Source: WJKK01 sp964638225 (GTDB lineage: Bacteria > Patescibacteriota > WWE3 > UBA101185 > UBA10185). From it: 16,718 nt of DNA. The stretch is from contig CAZWYL010000014.1 in the NCBI GenBank assembly GCA_964638225.1, positions 1-16,718 on the forward strand, written 5' to 3'. Below, one piece after another: positions 1 through 6,258 of this stretch. Position 1 is the stretch's first letter; the number at the start of each line of letters is the position of its first letter. A program made the position numbers and the translations under genes. Under the pieces are notes generated by a model, which saw only the letters and a program-made list of their open reading frames with translations, had not been told where the DNA came from and ran no database searches.

Positions 1-11
1 AAGGGAGGTGA
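1..11 (+). promoter_or_regulatory. Strong Shine-Dalgarno for the DUF5320 gene
   Basis: The sequence AAGGGAGGTGA is nearly a full anti-Shine-Dalgarno complement and ends 5 nt before ATG at 17-19. It decides the start. A GTG at 8-10 is in frame, but it lies inside the ribosome-binding site and cannot be the start. It is one of only two clear SD sites seen before a gene here. Confidence 0.8.
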
Positions 12-16
12 ATTTA

Positions 17-286
17 ATGCCTTTTTTTGATAGAACAGGTCCTAGAGGTTTTGGCCCCATGACTGGTAGGGGTATGGGTCCTTGTGGCGGTTTCTTTGGA
101 TTTGGACGTAGAGGTTTTGGTGGAAGAGGATACGGGAGAGGTTTTGGTAGAGGAGGTCTCGGTTTTTACGGAAACCCCCAACCTTTAACAAGTTCCGGAG
201 AAAAAGAACTTCTGGAGGATTATAGAGAAGATTTACAAGCTGAGTTGAATGCTGTTGAGAAAGAACTTCAGAATCTCGAGGAATAA
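17..286 (+). CDS. DUF5320-type Gly/Arg/Phe-rich small protein
   Basis: An 89-residue protein in two parts. Residues 1 to about 50 are low-complexity and rich in Gly, Arg and Phe, and open with a motif close to MPxxDRTGPRGFGPMTGRGMGPC, typical of DUF5320. Residues about 60-89 form a charged amphipathic segment likely to be a coiled coil (leucines in DLQAELNAVEKELQNLEE). The biochemical role of the family is unknown. In other genomes such genes are often found beside DUF134 and NifX-like proteins, and here DUF134 follows 93 nt downstream, which supports the assignment. The single Cys in the Gly-rich part sits in the conserved GPC. The family call rests on remembered sequence pattern, not a search. 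Confidence 0.7.
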   Translation: MPFFDRTGPRGFGPMTGRGMGPCGGFFGFGRRGFGGRGYGRGFGRGGLGFYGNPQPLTSSGEKELLEDYREDLQAELNAVEKELQNLEE

Positions 287-304
287 CTGAATTAAAATAT
301 CACC

Positions 305-350
305 CGACAGTTCCTGATGTGCAATGTACAGATGACTTGAGGAACTGTTG
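305..350. promoter_or_regulatory. Long-armed dyad upstream of DUF134, possible operator
   Basis: ACAGTTCCT at 307-315 is repeated in exact inverse as AGGAACTGT at 340-348. Adding a G-T and a C-G pair outside (305-306 and 349-350) gives 11 pairs around a 24-nt centre. The half-site centres are about 33 bp apart, roughly three helical turns. The right arm abuts the -35 zone of the DUF134 promoter at 365-373. No T-run follows, so it does not look like a terminator. DUF134 is a helix-turn-helix protein, so autoregulation at this dyad is a reasonable inference. Confidence 0.5.
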
Positions 351-364
351 TGGTGTTTGTAATT

Positions 365-373
365 TGCTATCAT
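365..373 (+). promoter_or_regulatory. Extended -10 promoter for DUF134, leaderless
   Basis: TGCTATCAT is an extended -10 box (TGn plus 5 of 6 bases of TATAAT). It lies 6 nt before the ATG at 380-382, so transcription should start at or next to the start codon. No Shine-Dalgarno precedes this ATG. No clear -35 is seen, as is usual for extended -10 promoters. Confidence 0.6.
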
Positions 374-379
374 TTATCT

Positions 380-673
380 ATGCCTAGACCAAGGAGACCA
401 CGACATATAAGGTTTCGACCTGACATAACTTATTTCAAACCCAGAGGTGTTCCTATGCGTATGTTAGAGGAAATATCTCTGGCACCAGATGAAGTTGAAG
501 CCTTGCGTCTTTACAATTTAAAGGATTTGTCACAGACGGAGGCCGCGGAGAGAATGAAGATATCTCAGCCCACTTTTGCAAGGACTATTAATAAGGCTTA
601 TAAGAAAGTAGCTAAGGCATTGATAAAGGGTTATGCTATTCGTTTAAAAGTTCCTCAAACTCATCCTGAGTAA
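380..673 (+). CDS. DUF134 family helix-turn-helix protein
   Basis: A 97-residue protein starting MPRPRRPRHIRF, the classic N-terminus of DUF134 (PF02001). A conserved stretch containing YFKPRGVP and EVEALRLYNL follows. Then comes a sigma-70 region-4-like helix-turn-helix at about residues 50-80 (LSQTEAAERMKISQPTFART). The family is predicted to bind DNA, but its targets are not established. The ATG at 380 was chosen over an in-frame GTG at 350. It gives the family N-terminus and sits 6 nt after an extended -10 box, whereas the GTG start would add ten atypical residues. The 3' end overlaps the 3' end of the opposing ftsH by 38 nt. Confidence 0.8.
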   Translation: MPRPRRPRHIRFRPDITYFKPRGVPMRMLEEISLAPDEVEALRLYNLKDLSQTEAAERMKISQPTFARTINKAYKKVAKALIKGYAIRLKVPQTHPE

Positions 674-2522
674 GCGTTTCTTTTGCCAGCAGTTCTTCCG
701 TGATTTTTTCCATGAGTCCTTTGTTGTTTTCAAGAATTTCTTTTGCTTTATCATAAGCTTTATCTATTATTTTCTTAATTTCCCTATCTATTTTTGCAGC
801 CATTTCCTCGCTGTGTTTGCTGTATTCTCCCATCTGTTTTGCCAACCACATCTTGTCTTCGTTATGAGCCGTGTAAGCTATAGGACCCAGAGAGCTCATT
901 CCGAATTCTGTTACCATCTTTCTGGTAACTTTTGTAGCTTTTTCTATGTCGTTGGAGGCTCCACTAGTAAATTCGTTGAAGAATACTTCTTCCGCAGCCC
1001 TTCCCCCCAACATTGCCGAGAGCATTGATTTTAGACGAGTACTCGTTTCTTTATAACGGTCTCTCTCCGGAGGAAAGCTAGTGTGCCCCAGAGAAGCTCC
1101 TCTCGCCGTAATGGAAACTCTTTGTACTTTGTCCATTTCAGGAAGTTTGGTTGCAACAAGAGCATGGCCGGCTTCGTGGTATGCAGTTATCTTTCTTTCC
1201 TTTTCTGATTGCAGGGTTTTTCTTTCTGGCCCGAGAGTTACTTTTAAGGCAGCTTCTTCCAGATCTTTATCTGTAATTTTTTTGCTCTCTTGTCTTGCCG
1301 CTAAAATTGCCGCTTCGTTTAGCATATTTTCAATATCTGCCCCGCTAAACCCAACAGTCTTCTTCGCTAAACCTGAAATATCCACGCTCTCTGCGAAGGG
1401 CTTTCCCTTCATGTGAATTTTAATAATTTTCTTTCTGTCTTCTAGATCTGGTAGTGGTAAAGTAATTCTTCTATCAAATCTTCCCGCTCTTATTAAGGCT
1501 GGGTCTAGCATATCCGGTCTGTTGGTCGCTGCCATTACTATAACGTTGGTTCTCGGATCGAAGCCGTCCATTTCGGTAAGAATTTGGTTTAGGGTTTGTT
1601 CTCTCTCATCGTGGCCTCCTCCTATACCCATACCCCTTTGTCTCCCGATAGCATCAATTTCGTCGATAAATATTAGACTTGGCTGACTCGCCTTTGCCAT
1701 TTGGAATAGGTCTCTTACTCGCGCAGATCCCACACCTACAAGCATTTCCATAAATTCACTTCCCGCAACACTGTAAAAAGGAACATCGGCTTCTCCTGCT
1801 ATTGCTTGAGCCATAAGTGTCTTACCTACACCTGCAGGACCCACCATTAAAACCCCTTTTGGTATTCTCGCACCTAGTTTTCTATATTTATTGGGATGTT
1901 TCAAGAAGTCAACGATTTCCATAACTTCTTTTTTTGCTTCTTCATTTCCTGCCACATCATCAAATGTAGTCTCTTCTTTTCCCTTCTTAAAGAGTTTGGC
2001 TTTTGATTTTCCAAAGGACAGCATGTCATTTCCAGCGCCCTTCATTTTATTTAGAAAGAAAATCAGGAGTAATACCGGAAAGGCAACCGACAACAGGGTT
2101 GGTAGTATCTCCACCCACGCCATTGGGTGTTCGACTGTAAATTCACCTGATATTTTAGAGAGGGGGACTTCATTATTTGAAAGAATTTCTTGGAAGCTGA
2201 CTGAACTTTCTTTTTCCGTTGTTAGCAGTGTTCCGTCTTTTAATTGCACTTCGATTGTGTCTTCTTTAACAGTAACGTTTTGCACTCTTTCCTCTTCTAT
2301 TAGTTGAATCACTTCATTAATGGGCTTCTTCTCTGTGTTGATATTGTCCAGACCCTCTACACCAAAGAATAACCAAGCCAGGAAGATAAGCATCAGGTAA
2401 AAGAATATGTTTTTGTAGAAAGGTACTTTGGGGCTTGCCTTCTTTGTTATATCCTTGAGATTTTGAAGATTTAAATTCTCTTTTTCGTTCTTTTGTTTAT
2501 TTTTCTTAGTTTTTTTAACCAT
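636..2522 (-). CDS. ftsH: ATP-dependent zinc metalloprotease FtsH
   Basis: A 628-residue membrane AAA+ protease that degrades misfolded or short-lived membrane and cytoplasmic proteins; the family is usually about 600-650 aa. Order: a very basic N-tail; TM1 at about 36-54; an extracytoplasmic loop; TM2 at about 136-157; Walker A GPAGVGKT at 228-235; Walker B LIFIDEID at 283-290; second region of homology at about 326-351; zinc site HEAGH at 449-453, with the third ligand probably D525. In the pore loop the family's Phe-Val-Gly is Leu-Val-Gly (L261), a departure from the aromatic residue normally present. The start is the first ATG. No SD is seen; a TATAAA box lies 11 nt upstream. The 3' end overlaps the convergent DUF134 gene. 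Confidence 0.97.
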   Translation of the reverse strand: MVKKTKKNKQKNEKENLNLQNLKDITKKASPKVPFYKNIFFYLMLIFLAWLFFGVEGLDNINTEKKPINEVIQLIEEERVQNVTVKEDTIEVQLKDGTLLTTEKESSVSFQEILSNNEVPLSKISGEFTVEHPMAWVEILPTLLSVAFPVLLLIFFLNKMKGAGNDMLSFGKSKAKLFKKGKEETTFDDVAGNEEAKKEVMEIVDFLKHPNKYRKLGARIPKGVLMVGPAGVGKTLMAQAIAGEADVPFYSVAGSEFMEMLVGVGSARVRDLFQMAKASQPSLIFIDEIDAIGRQRGMGIGGGHDEREQTLNQILTEMDGFDPRTNVIVMAATNRPDMLDPALIRAGRFDRRITLPLPDLEDRKKIIKIHMKGKPFAESVDISGLAKKTVGFSGADIENMLNEAAILAARQESKKITDKDLEEAALKVTLGPERKTLQSEKERKITAYHEAGHALVATKLPEMDKVQRVSITARGASLGHTSFPPERDRYKETSTRLKSMLSAMLGGRAAEEVFFNEFTSGASNDIEKATKVTRKMVTEFGMSSLGPIAYTAHNEDKMWLAKQMGEYSKHSEEMAAKIDREIKKIIDKAYDKAKEILENNKGLMEKITEELLAKETLTQDEFEELLNE

Positions 2523-2533
2523 ATTTGTTAGTG

Positions 2534-2539
2534 TTTATA
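2534..2539 (-). promoter_or_regulatory. Possible -10 box for ftsH
   Basis: On the minus strand TATAAA ends 11 nt before the ftsH ATG, which implies a 5' leader of only about 4-5 nt. There is no TG extension and no SD in the short leader. The gene lies only 65 nt after the trpS stop, so read-through from trpS is an alternative. Confidence 0.35.
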
Positions 2540-2587
2540 GATTAATTAAGCGATTTCCTTCGTTTTATTTGCAGCTAGAGGATTATA

Positions 2588-3598
2588 TCAAACTAGATCA
2601 AGTTTAAGGACCTCTTTTACTTCTTTTAATGTTTTTTGAGCTTCTTTGCGGGTTTTCTTGGTTCCTATATGTATAATTTCTTGTACTTCTTCCAGGTGAT
2701 TTTCGTAATAATTATATTTCTCTCTGATCGGATTAAGAAACGTTTCCATGGCCTGATAAAGTTTTTCCTTTACTTCAACATCTCCTACTTTTCCTTTTTT
2801 ATATCTTTTCTTTAGGTCTTCTACTTCTTCTTTATTTGTGTTAAAGGCATCGTGATAGATAAAAACTGGATTTCCTTTTACGGTACCGGGGTCTGTGGGG
2901 TGAATTCTATTTGGATCTGTGTACATACTCATAATTTTCTTTTTTAGATTTTCTTTTGTTTCGTTTAGATAGATTGTATTATCAAGTGATTTACTCATCT
3001 TTGCGTTTCCATCAAGTCCGGGAAGTCTTGCTACTTCTCCAACAAGAGGTTCTGGTTCCTTGAAAACTTCTCCGTAATAAGAATTGAATCTTCTAGCTAT
3101 TTCTCGAGCCAACTCAATATGGGGGAGCTGATCTTCTCCCACGGGAACCAGGTCTGCTTTAACACAGAGAATATCAGCTGCTTGTAGAAGAGGGAAATTC
3201 AAGAAGCCCATTGAGTATTTATCTCCCAGGTTTTTATCTCTAATCTCTTCCTTTAAGGTGGGGTTTCTTAGGGCTCTATTGTGACTCACCACCATGCTGA
3301 AAATTATACCGAGTTCGTAAATTTCAGGGACTCCTGATTCTACAAAAAAGGTGGTTTTTTCAGGGTCCATTCCTACAGTCAGATTTCCCATTGTTACTTC
3401 CAGTATTGATTTTGCCACAACTTCGGGCCTTTTAACGTATTTAGGGTAGGCAAGGGCATGCATATCGGCAACGATAATGAAGGTTTCATAATCTTTTTGT
3501 AGCTTTACTCTGTTTTTAAGAGAACCCGCGTAGTGCCCAACATGAAGTTTTCCTGTTGCGTTGTCTCCGGTTAGTATTCTTTTTTTATCTTTATTCAT
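2588..3598 (-). CDS. trpS: Tryptophanyl-tRNA synthetase
   Basis: A 336-residue class I aminoacyl-tRNA synthetase that charges tRNA-Trp; bacterial TrpRS is usually 325-340 aa. The HIGH-type signature is TGDNATGKLHVGHYAG at about 10-25, followed by DMHAL (45-49), the VGEDQ motif near 153-157 used in tryptophan/adenylate binding, and KMSKS at 200-204. The C-terminal part is the helical anticodon-binding domain. The start ATG has no SD but lies 6 nt after a perfect extended -10 box, so the mRNA is probably leaderless. The gene is followed by ftsH on the same strand, 65 nt away. Confidence 0.95.
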   Translation of the reverse strand: MNKDKKRILTGDNATGKLHVGHYAGSLKNRVKLQKDYETFIIVADMHALAYPKYVKRPEVVAKSILEVTMGNLTVGMDPEKTTFFVESGVPEIYELGIIFSMVVSHNRALRNPTLKEEIRDKNLGDKYSMGFLNFPLLQAADILCVKADLVPVGEDQLPHIELAREIARRFNSYYGEVFKEPEPLVGEVARLPGLDGNAKMSKSLDNTIYLNETKENLKKKIMSMYTDPNRIHPTDPGTVKGNPVFIYHDAFNTNKEEVEDLKKRYKKGKVGDVEVKEKLYQAMETFLNPIREKYNYYENHLEEVQEIIHIGTKKTRKEAQKTLKEVKEVLKLDLV

Positions 3599-3604
3599 GG
3601 GATT

Positions 3605-3613
3605 ATTATAGCA
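3605..3613 (-). promoter_or_regulatory. Extended -10 promoter of trpS, leaderless
   Basis: On the minus strand the sequence is TGCTATAAT, a full consensus extended -10, 6 nt upstream of the trpS ATG. Initiation 6-7 nt downstream would fall on the A of the start codon. No convincing -35 hexamer is seen at 16-18 nt spacing. Confidence 0.65.
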
Positions 3614-3709
3614 TTGAGAGAGAAAATGCTTTTCACGTTGTTCATAACCGGTTTTGTGGGCAGTAAATTTCAGTGTTTTTTTGAGGAAATTTGCGGCTAC
3701 TAATCTATG

Positions 3710-4891
3710 TCAAGCTTTCATTTTATCGATAGCATTTCCAAGTTTTATTATTCCTTCTTCAATTTTTTCCGGAGGTACATTGGAGAAGTTGAGTCTCAAT
3801 GTGTTTTTCTTTGCATTTTCTACAAAAAAAGGCTCTCCGGGAACAAAAGCCACACCCTCTTCTATTGCTTTGTCGAATAAGTCTAATGCGTTCATTTCTT
3901 TTGTAAGGGTAACCCATAAAAACATTCCTCCATTTGGGTTTGTGAAGGAGGTATTTTTGGGCAGGTGCTCTTTTAGGGCACTTACCATAGCGTCCTTTTG
4001 TTGTTTATAGAATTTCCGAATTTTATTTATATGTTCATCAATATCATTATCCTGAAGATATTGAAAGAGTACGCATTGGGCAAAATAGTTGGAGTGAAGG
4101 TCTGAAGCTTGTTTTGCGATATAAAACTTTTCAAACAATTCTTTTGGAGTACAGATCCATCCCAGACGAAAACCCGGAGAAACTATTTTTGAAAAGGATC
4201 CCAATAGTATGGTTTTTTCATAGATGTCTCGAAAAGAAACGGGTTCTTCGCTGTTAAAGCGAATTTCTCCATATGGATCGTCTTCTACAATGATTATATT
4301 TGAAGATTTCAGAATTTTTACGATCTTATTTCTTTTTTCTTCTGAATAAGTAACTCCAGTTGGATTTTGAAAGTTTGGTATTGTGTAAAAAAATTTAATT
4401 TTCTCAGATTTTATAATTTTTTGTAGTTTTTGAGTATCTGGACCGTCCTCTTGCATGTCAAGGGTATAAAACTGCGGTCTATAAAAAGATAACGATTGAA
4501 TAGCAGCCAAATAGGAGGGGTTCTCAATTACTACTTCATCCTTCTCGTCCAAAAGTACTTTACCTAGTAGATCTATTCCTTGTTGTGCGCCATTGGTGAT
4601 TAAAATTTCTTCCGGATTTACAGAGATGCCTTTCTTTTCAAGGTATCTTTCCGCAATAAACTTCCGGAGGGGTTCATAGCCCTCTGTTGTGCTGTATTGT
4701 AGAATTTTCGTTCCGTGTTTTGTCAAAGCTTTGTCTGTTGCTTTTTTAAATTCTTCTACAGGGAAAAATTGCGGGTTGGGTAAGCCTCCCGCGAGAGAAA
4801 TAATGTTATCGTCTGTAATTACCTTGAATATTTCGCGAATAAATGATTTGGGAACGTTTTCAATTTTGTTCGAGAAGATTGTCTGAGCCAT
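3710..4891 (-). CDS. PLP-dependent aminotransferase, LysN/ARO8-like
   Basis: A 393-residue fold-type I aminotransferase of the group that includes 2-aminoadipate/aromatic aminotransferases and the catalytic half of MocR regulators. The N-terminal signature ISLAGGLPNPQFFP (31-44) is typical. N176 in NPTG, D204 and Y207 in EDDPYGE, and the Schiff-base lysine K235 in GSFSK mark the active site. A carboxylate-binding Arg lies in TLRLNF near the C-terminus. There is no GntR DNA-binding domain, so it is an enzyme, not a MocR regulator. The exact amino-acid substrate cannot be read from sequence. It is transcribed separately from trpS, 111 nt away. There is no SD; a polyT stretch precedes the ATG. 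Confidence 0.92.
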   Translation of the reverse strand: MAQTIFSNKIENVPKSFIREIFKVITDDNIISLAGGLPNPQFFPVEEFKKATDKALTKHGTKILQYSTTEGYEPLRKFIAERYLEKKGISVNPEEILITNGAQQGIDLLGKVLLDEKDEVVIENPSYLAAIQSLSFYRPQFYTLDMQEDGPDTQKLQKIIKSEKIKFFYTIPNFQNPTGVTYSEEKRNKIVKILKSSNIIIVEDDPYGEIRFNSEEPVSFRDIYEKTILLGSFSKIVSPGFRLGWICTPKELFEKFYIAKQASDLHSNYFAQCVLFQYLQDNDIDEHINKIRKFYKQQKDAMVSALKEHLPKNTSFTNPNGGMFLWVTLTKEMNALDLFDKAIEEGVAFVPGEPFFVENAKKNTLRLNFSNVPPEKIEEGIIKLGNAIDKMKA

Positions 4892-4940
4892 AAAAAATTT
4901 GTATGCGATACTTATTTCTTTCTTAACGTTTTATTAATCA

Positions 4941-4946
4941 ATTATA
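4941..4946 (-). promoter_or_regulatory. Possible -10 box for the aminotransferase gene
   Basis: TATAAT on the minus strand lies about 50 nt before the start at 4891. A loose -35 (TTCGAC, 4966-4971) is 19 nt upstream. This would give a leader of about 40 nt. A weaker TACAAA sits 6 nt before the ATG and could instead give a leaderless message. Confidence 0.35.
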
Positions 4947-5002
4947 CAGGAGGAGGACTATAGTGGTCGAAAATTGGGGTGTTATAAATTTTTTTTATTG
5001 AT

Positions 5003-5671
5003 TTATAGGTACTTTTCCTTGTGCAATTCAGCTCTTCCGTTTTCTACGGTTACGTAAGAACCTAGTCCGTGCATTATATATCCGGTATTTAGATATTTAA
5101 GCTCTTCATGGAAGTAGGGGAAGTGAAGATGGGCCATAATCAGGTAGGTTTCACTTTCAATGCTTTTGCGTTTATATTCCAAGGCACTTTTCAGGTCTAA
5201 ATAGCGGTATATGAAAATATAAGGAGTTTTCCAACCGAATTTAATTGACACAAATTTCTCCAGTTTTAGAATAGCTCTTATTAGGAGCCTTTTACAAGAC
5301 CGCGAGAATTTTTCCTCAAATTTTGCTAGTCCAGGCACTATTCTATGCCCGTGCTGAACAATAAAAGTTTCACCGTTGGATTCGAACGCATACTTATCCG
5401 TGATTTCACTGCAGAAGCTTTCTTCGAGATTGGTTCCGCTCAGGGGGTCATGGTTTCCTGGGATAAAGGTAGCTTCCTTTTTCTTGAGAAGCTCAAGTAG
5501 GGGGCCCCATTTTGAATATAGGAGTTGTTTTATGTCGATTAGGGCTCCCTCGTAGAAGTCGCCGCAGATTATAATTTTATCTGCTGCATTGATTATTTTT
5601 TTTAAGAATTGGAATTTCTGCCTATCAAATTTGTCTGTTAGATGTGTGTCAGAGAATATTAAATATTTCAT
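5003..5671 (-). CDS. Calcineurin-like metallophosphoesterase
   Basis: A 222-residue protein with the full set of binuclear-metal motifs: D8 and H10 in SDTHL, D38 in CGDFYEG, N73-H74-D75 in PGNHDP, H107/H109 in QHGHR, and H181/H183 in MAHLH. The roughly 70-residue helical insert between the last two motifs resembles the LpxH-like (UDP-diacylglucosamine hydrolase) branch. CPR bacteria generally lack lipid A, so the substrate is probably something else and is left open. Residues at about 125-155 are basic and amphipathic and may touch the membrane. No SD is present; TATTAT lies 7 nt upstream of the ATG. Confidence 0.9.
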   Translation of the reverse strand: MKYLIFSDTHLTDKFDRQKFQFLKKIINAADKIIICGDFYEGALIDIKQLLYSKWGPLLELLKKKEATFIPGNHDPLSGTNLEESFCSEITDKYAFESNGETFIVQHGHRIVPGLAKFEEKFSRSCKRLLIRAILKLEKFVSIKFGWKTPYIFIYRYLDLKSALEYKRKSIESETYLIMAHLHFPYFHEELKYLNTGYIMHGLGSYVTVENGRAELHKEKYL

Positions 5672-5678
5672 GTTATTA

Positions 5679-5684
5679 ATAATA
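5679..5684 (-). promoter_or_regulatory. -10 box of phosphoesterase gene, leaderless geometry
   Basis: TATTAT (5 of 6 matches to TATAAT) on the minus strand ends 7 nt before the ATG. It is preceded directly by TTG, so the TGn extension is not in exact register. The spacing matches the other leaderless-type starts in this window. Confidence 0.45.
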
Positions 5685-5725
5685 CAACGGAATTTTTAGG
5701 TTTTTGATAAGCACGTTTAGATTGA

Positions 5726-5766
5726 GTCAGCAAAAAGTGCTCACTTTGTTCGCGATTTTTGCTGGC
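5726..5766. repeat. Hairpin with 9-bp A-tract/T-tract stem
   Basis: CAGCAAAAA at 5728-5736 and TTTTTGCTG at 5756-5764 form a perfect 9-bp stem. Two more pairs, one of them a wobble, can be added outside. The 19-nt loop contains the near-palindrome AGTGCTCACT. The right arm runs into the stray tRNA-Ser 3' end at 5763. On the plus strand it is not followed by a T-run, so a classical terminator is unlikely. Confidence 0.7.
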
Positions 5767-5781
5767 GGACGGGGTGGGATT
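5763..5781 (-). pseudogene. Remnant copy of tRNA-Ser 3' end
   Basis: These 19 nt match the CCA end, discriminator, 3' acceptor strand and T-stem edge of tRNA-Ser (5901-5919) at 18 of 19 positions, in the same orientation, 138 nt further along the transcript. There is no T-loop, anticodon arm or 5' half, so it is not a tRNA. It may be a fossil of a tandem duplication or an attachment-site scar. Confidence 0.65.
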
Positions 5782-5808
5782 TACTGCTCGCCTCTCGAAA
5801 TCAAAGTT

Positions 5809-5833
5809 TAACAAGTAGCTGTGCTACTTGTTA
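5809..5833. repeat. Perfect 11-bp hairpin with TGT loop
   Basis: TAACAAGTAGC and its exact inverse flank a TGT loop. The twin hairpin at 6229-6253 has the same length, the same TAA...TTA ends and the same C-TGT-G apex, but different stem bases. No T-run follows on either strand. Confidence 0.75.
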
Positions 5834-5837
5834 GGTG

Positions 5838-5871
5838 CAACGAAATTCTCGCTCTGCTCAAATTGTCGTTG
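5838..5871. repeat. Hairpin CAACGA-AATT / AATT-TCGTTG
   Basis: CAACGAAATT at 5838-5847 pairs with AATT (5861-5864) and TCGTTG (5866-5871), with a single bulged G at 5865 and a 13-nt loop. It is part of the row of hairpins downstream of tRNA-Ser. Confidence 0.6.
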
Positions 5872-5873
5872 GC

Positions 5874-5903
5874 CCAGACAGGTTCGAGTACGAACATGTC
5901 TGG
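5874..5903. repeat. Hairpin overlapping the tRNA-Ser CCA end
   Basis: CCAGACA (5874-5880) pairs with TGTCTGG (5897-5903), and GTTCG (5882-5886) pairs with CGAAC (5891-5895), with one mismatch between them and an AGTA loop. In the tRNA transcript the CCA itself is part of the stem, so folding would compete with, or mark, 3' end processing. No U-run follows. Confidence 0.7.
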
Positions 5904-5993
5904 CGGAGGGGGTGGGATTCGAACCCACGTGACCCAATAAAGGATCGCTTGGTTTTCGAGACCAGCCCGTTATGACCGCTTCGGTACCCCTCC
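5901..5993 (-). tRNA. tRNA-Ser(CGA)
   Basis: A 93-nt type II tRNA including an encoded CCA. The acceptor stem GGAGGGG/CCCCTCC has discriminator G. The anticodon loop CTCGAAA gives anticodon CGA, which reads UCG. There is a long variable arm with a 5-bp stem (GATCC/GGGTC with one wobble) and a T-arm TGGG-TTCGAAT-CCCA. The outer anticodon-stem pair is a C-A mismatch. It is probably transcribed from the extended -10 just upstream. Confidence 0.95.
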
Positions 5994-6004
5994 AAGTGAA
6001 GGTA

Positions 6005-6013
6005 ATTTTAACA
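6005..6013 (-). promoter_or_regulatory. Extended -10 promoter for tRNA-Ser
   Basis: TGTTAAAAT on the minus strand (TGn plus 5 of 6 matches to TATAAT) ends 11 nt before the tRNA 5' end, giving a 5' leader of about 4-5 nt. No clear -35 is seen. Confidence 0.55.
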
Positions 6014-6116
6014 TTTTTAATTTATTGGAATGATTCCTGTGTGCTTTTACCTGATTACTTAGTTCGGACATAGGTTGAATTGTTGCTGACTCAAAGAGGC
6101 CGCGCAGCGATATGTC

Positions 6117-6193
6117 TGGTGGGCGTTCCTGGATTCGAACCAGGGACCGGTCGTGTATAAGACGACTGCTCTGACCAGCTGAGCTAAACGCCC
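6117..6193 (-). tRNA. tRNA-Ile(UAU)
   Basis: A 77-nt tRNA with encoded CCA. The acceptor stem is GGGCGTT/AACGCCC with discriminator A. The D-arm is GCTC-AGCTGGTCA-GAGC, the anticodon stem GTCGT/ACGAC, and the loop CTTATAC, so the anticodon is UAU. The T-arm is CCTGG-TTCGAAT-CCAGG. UAU reads AUA. Most bacteria instead use a CAU tRNA modified to lysidine by TilS. No promoter is obvious immediately upstream; a hairpin begins at its first base, so it may be processed from a longer transcript. Confidence 0.95.
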
Positions 6194-6226
6194 TTGAAAC
6201 AATTTCGTTTTACGAAATTTTTCAAG
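6193..6226. repeat. Hairpin at the 5' end of tRNA-Ile
   Basis: CTTGAA (6193-6198) pairs with TTCAAG (6221-6226), and ATTTCG (6202-6207) with CGAAAT (6213-6218), around a small internal loop and a 5-nt loop. In the tRNA transcript it ends exactly at the first tRNA base, a position suited to RNase P processing. Confidence 0.65.
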
Positions 6227-6228
6227 CT

Positions 6229-6253
6229 TAAGCAAATCCTGTGGATTTGCTTA
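6229..6253. repeat. Perfect 11-bp hairpin with TGT loop, twin of 5809-5833
   Basis: TAAGCAAATCC and its exact inverse flank TGT. Its size, ends and apex are the same as those of the hairpin at 5809-5833, with a different stem sequence. Confidence 0.75.
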
Positions 6254-6258
6254 TGCCA

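Noticed and set aside
350..379. GTG start of DUF134 at 350
   Set aside because: A GAGGA tract precedes it, but it would add ten residues not typical of the family, and an extended -10 box sits 6 nt before the ATG at 380.
813..2307. Three plus-strand open frames opposite ftsH
   Set aside because: They are antisense shadows of a well-supported ftsH coding sequence.
4948..5001. AGGAGGAGGA followed by GTG and a 12-residue open frame on the plus strand
   Set aside because: The SD-like tract is striking, but the peptide is tiny, lies antisense between two minus-strand genes, and no promoter or conservation can be shown.
5726..5903. CRISPR array
   Set aside because: The hairpins differ in sequence and there are no regularly spaced direct repeats or cas genes.
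5874..5903. Rho-independent terminator after tRNA-Ser
   Set aside because: A strong hairpin but no U-run on the minus strand, and it includes the tRNA CCA.
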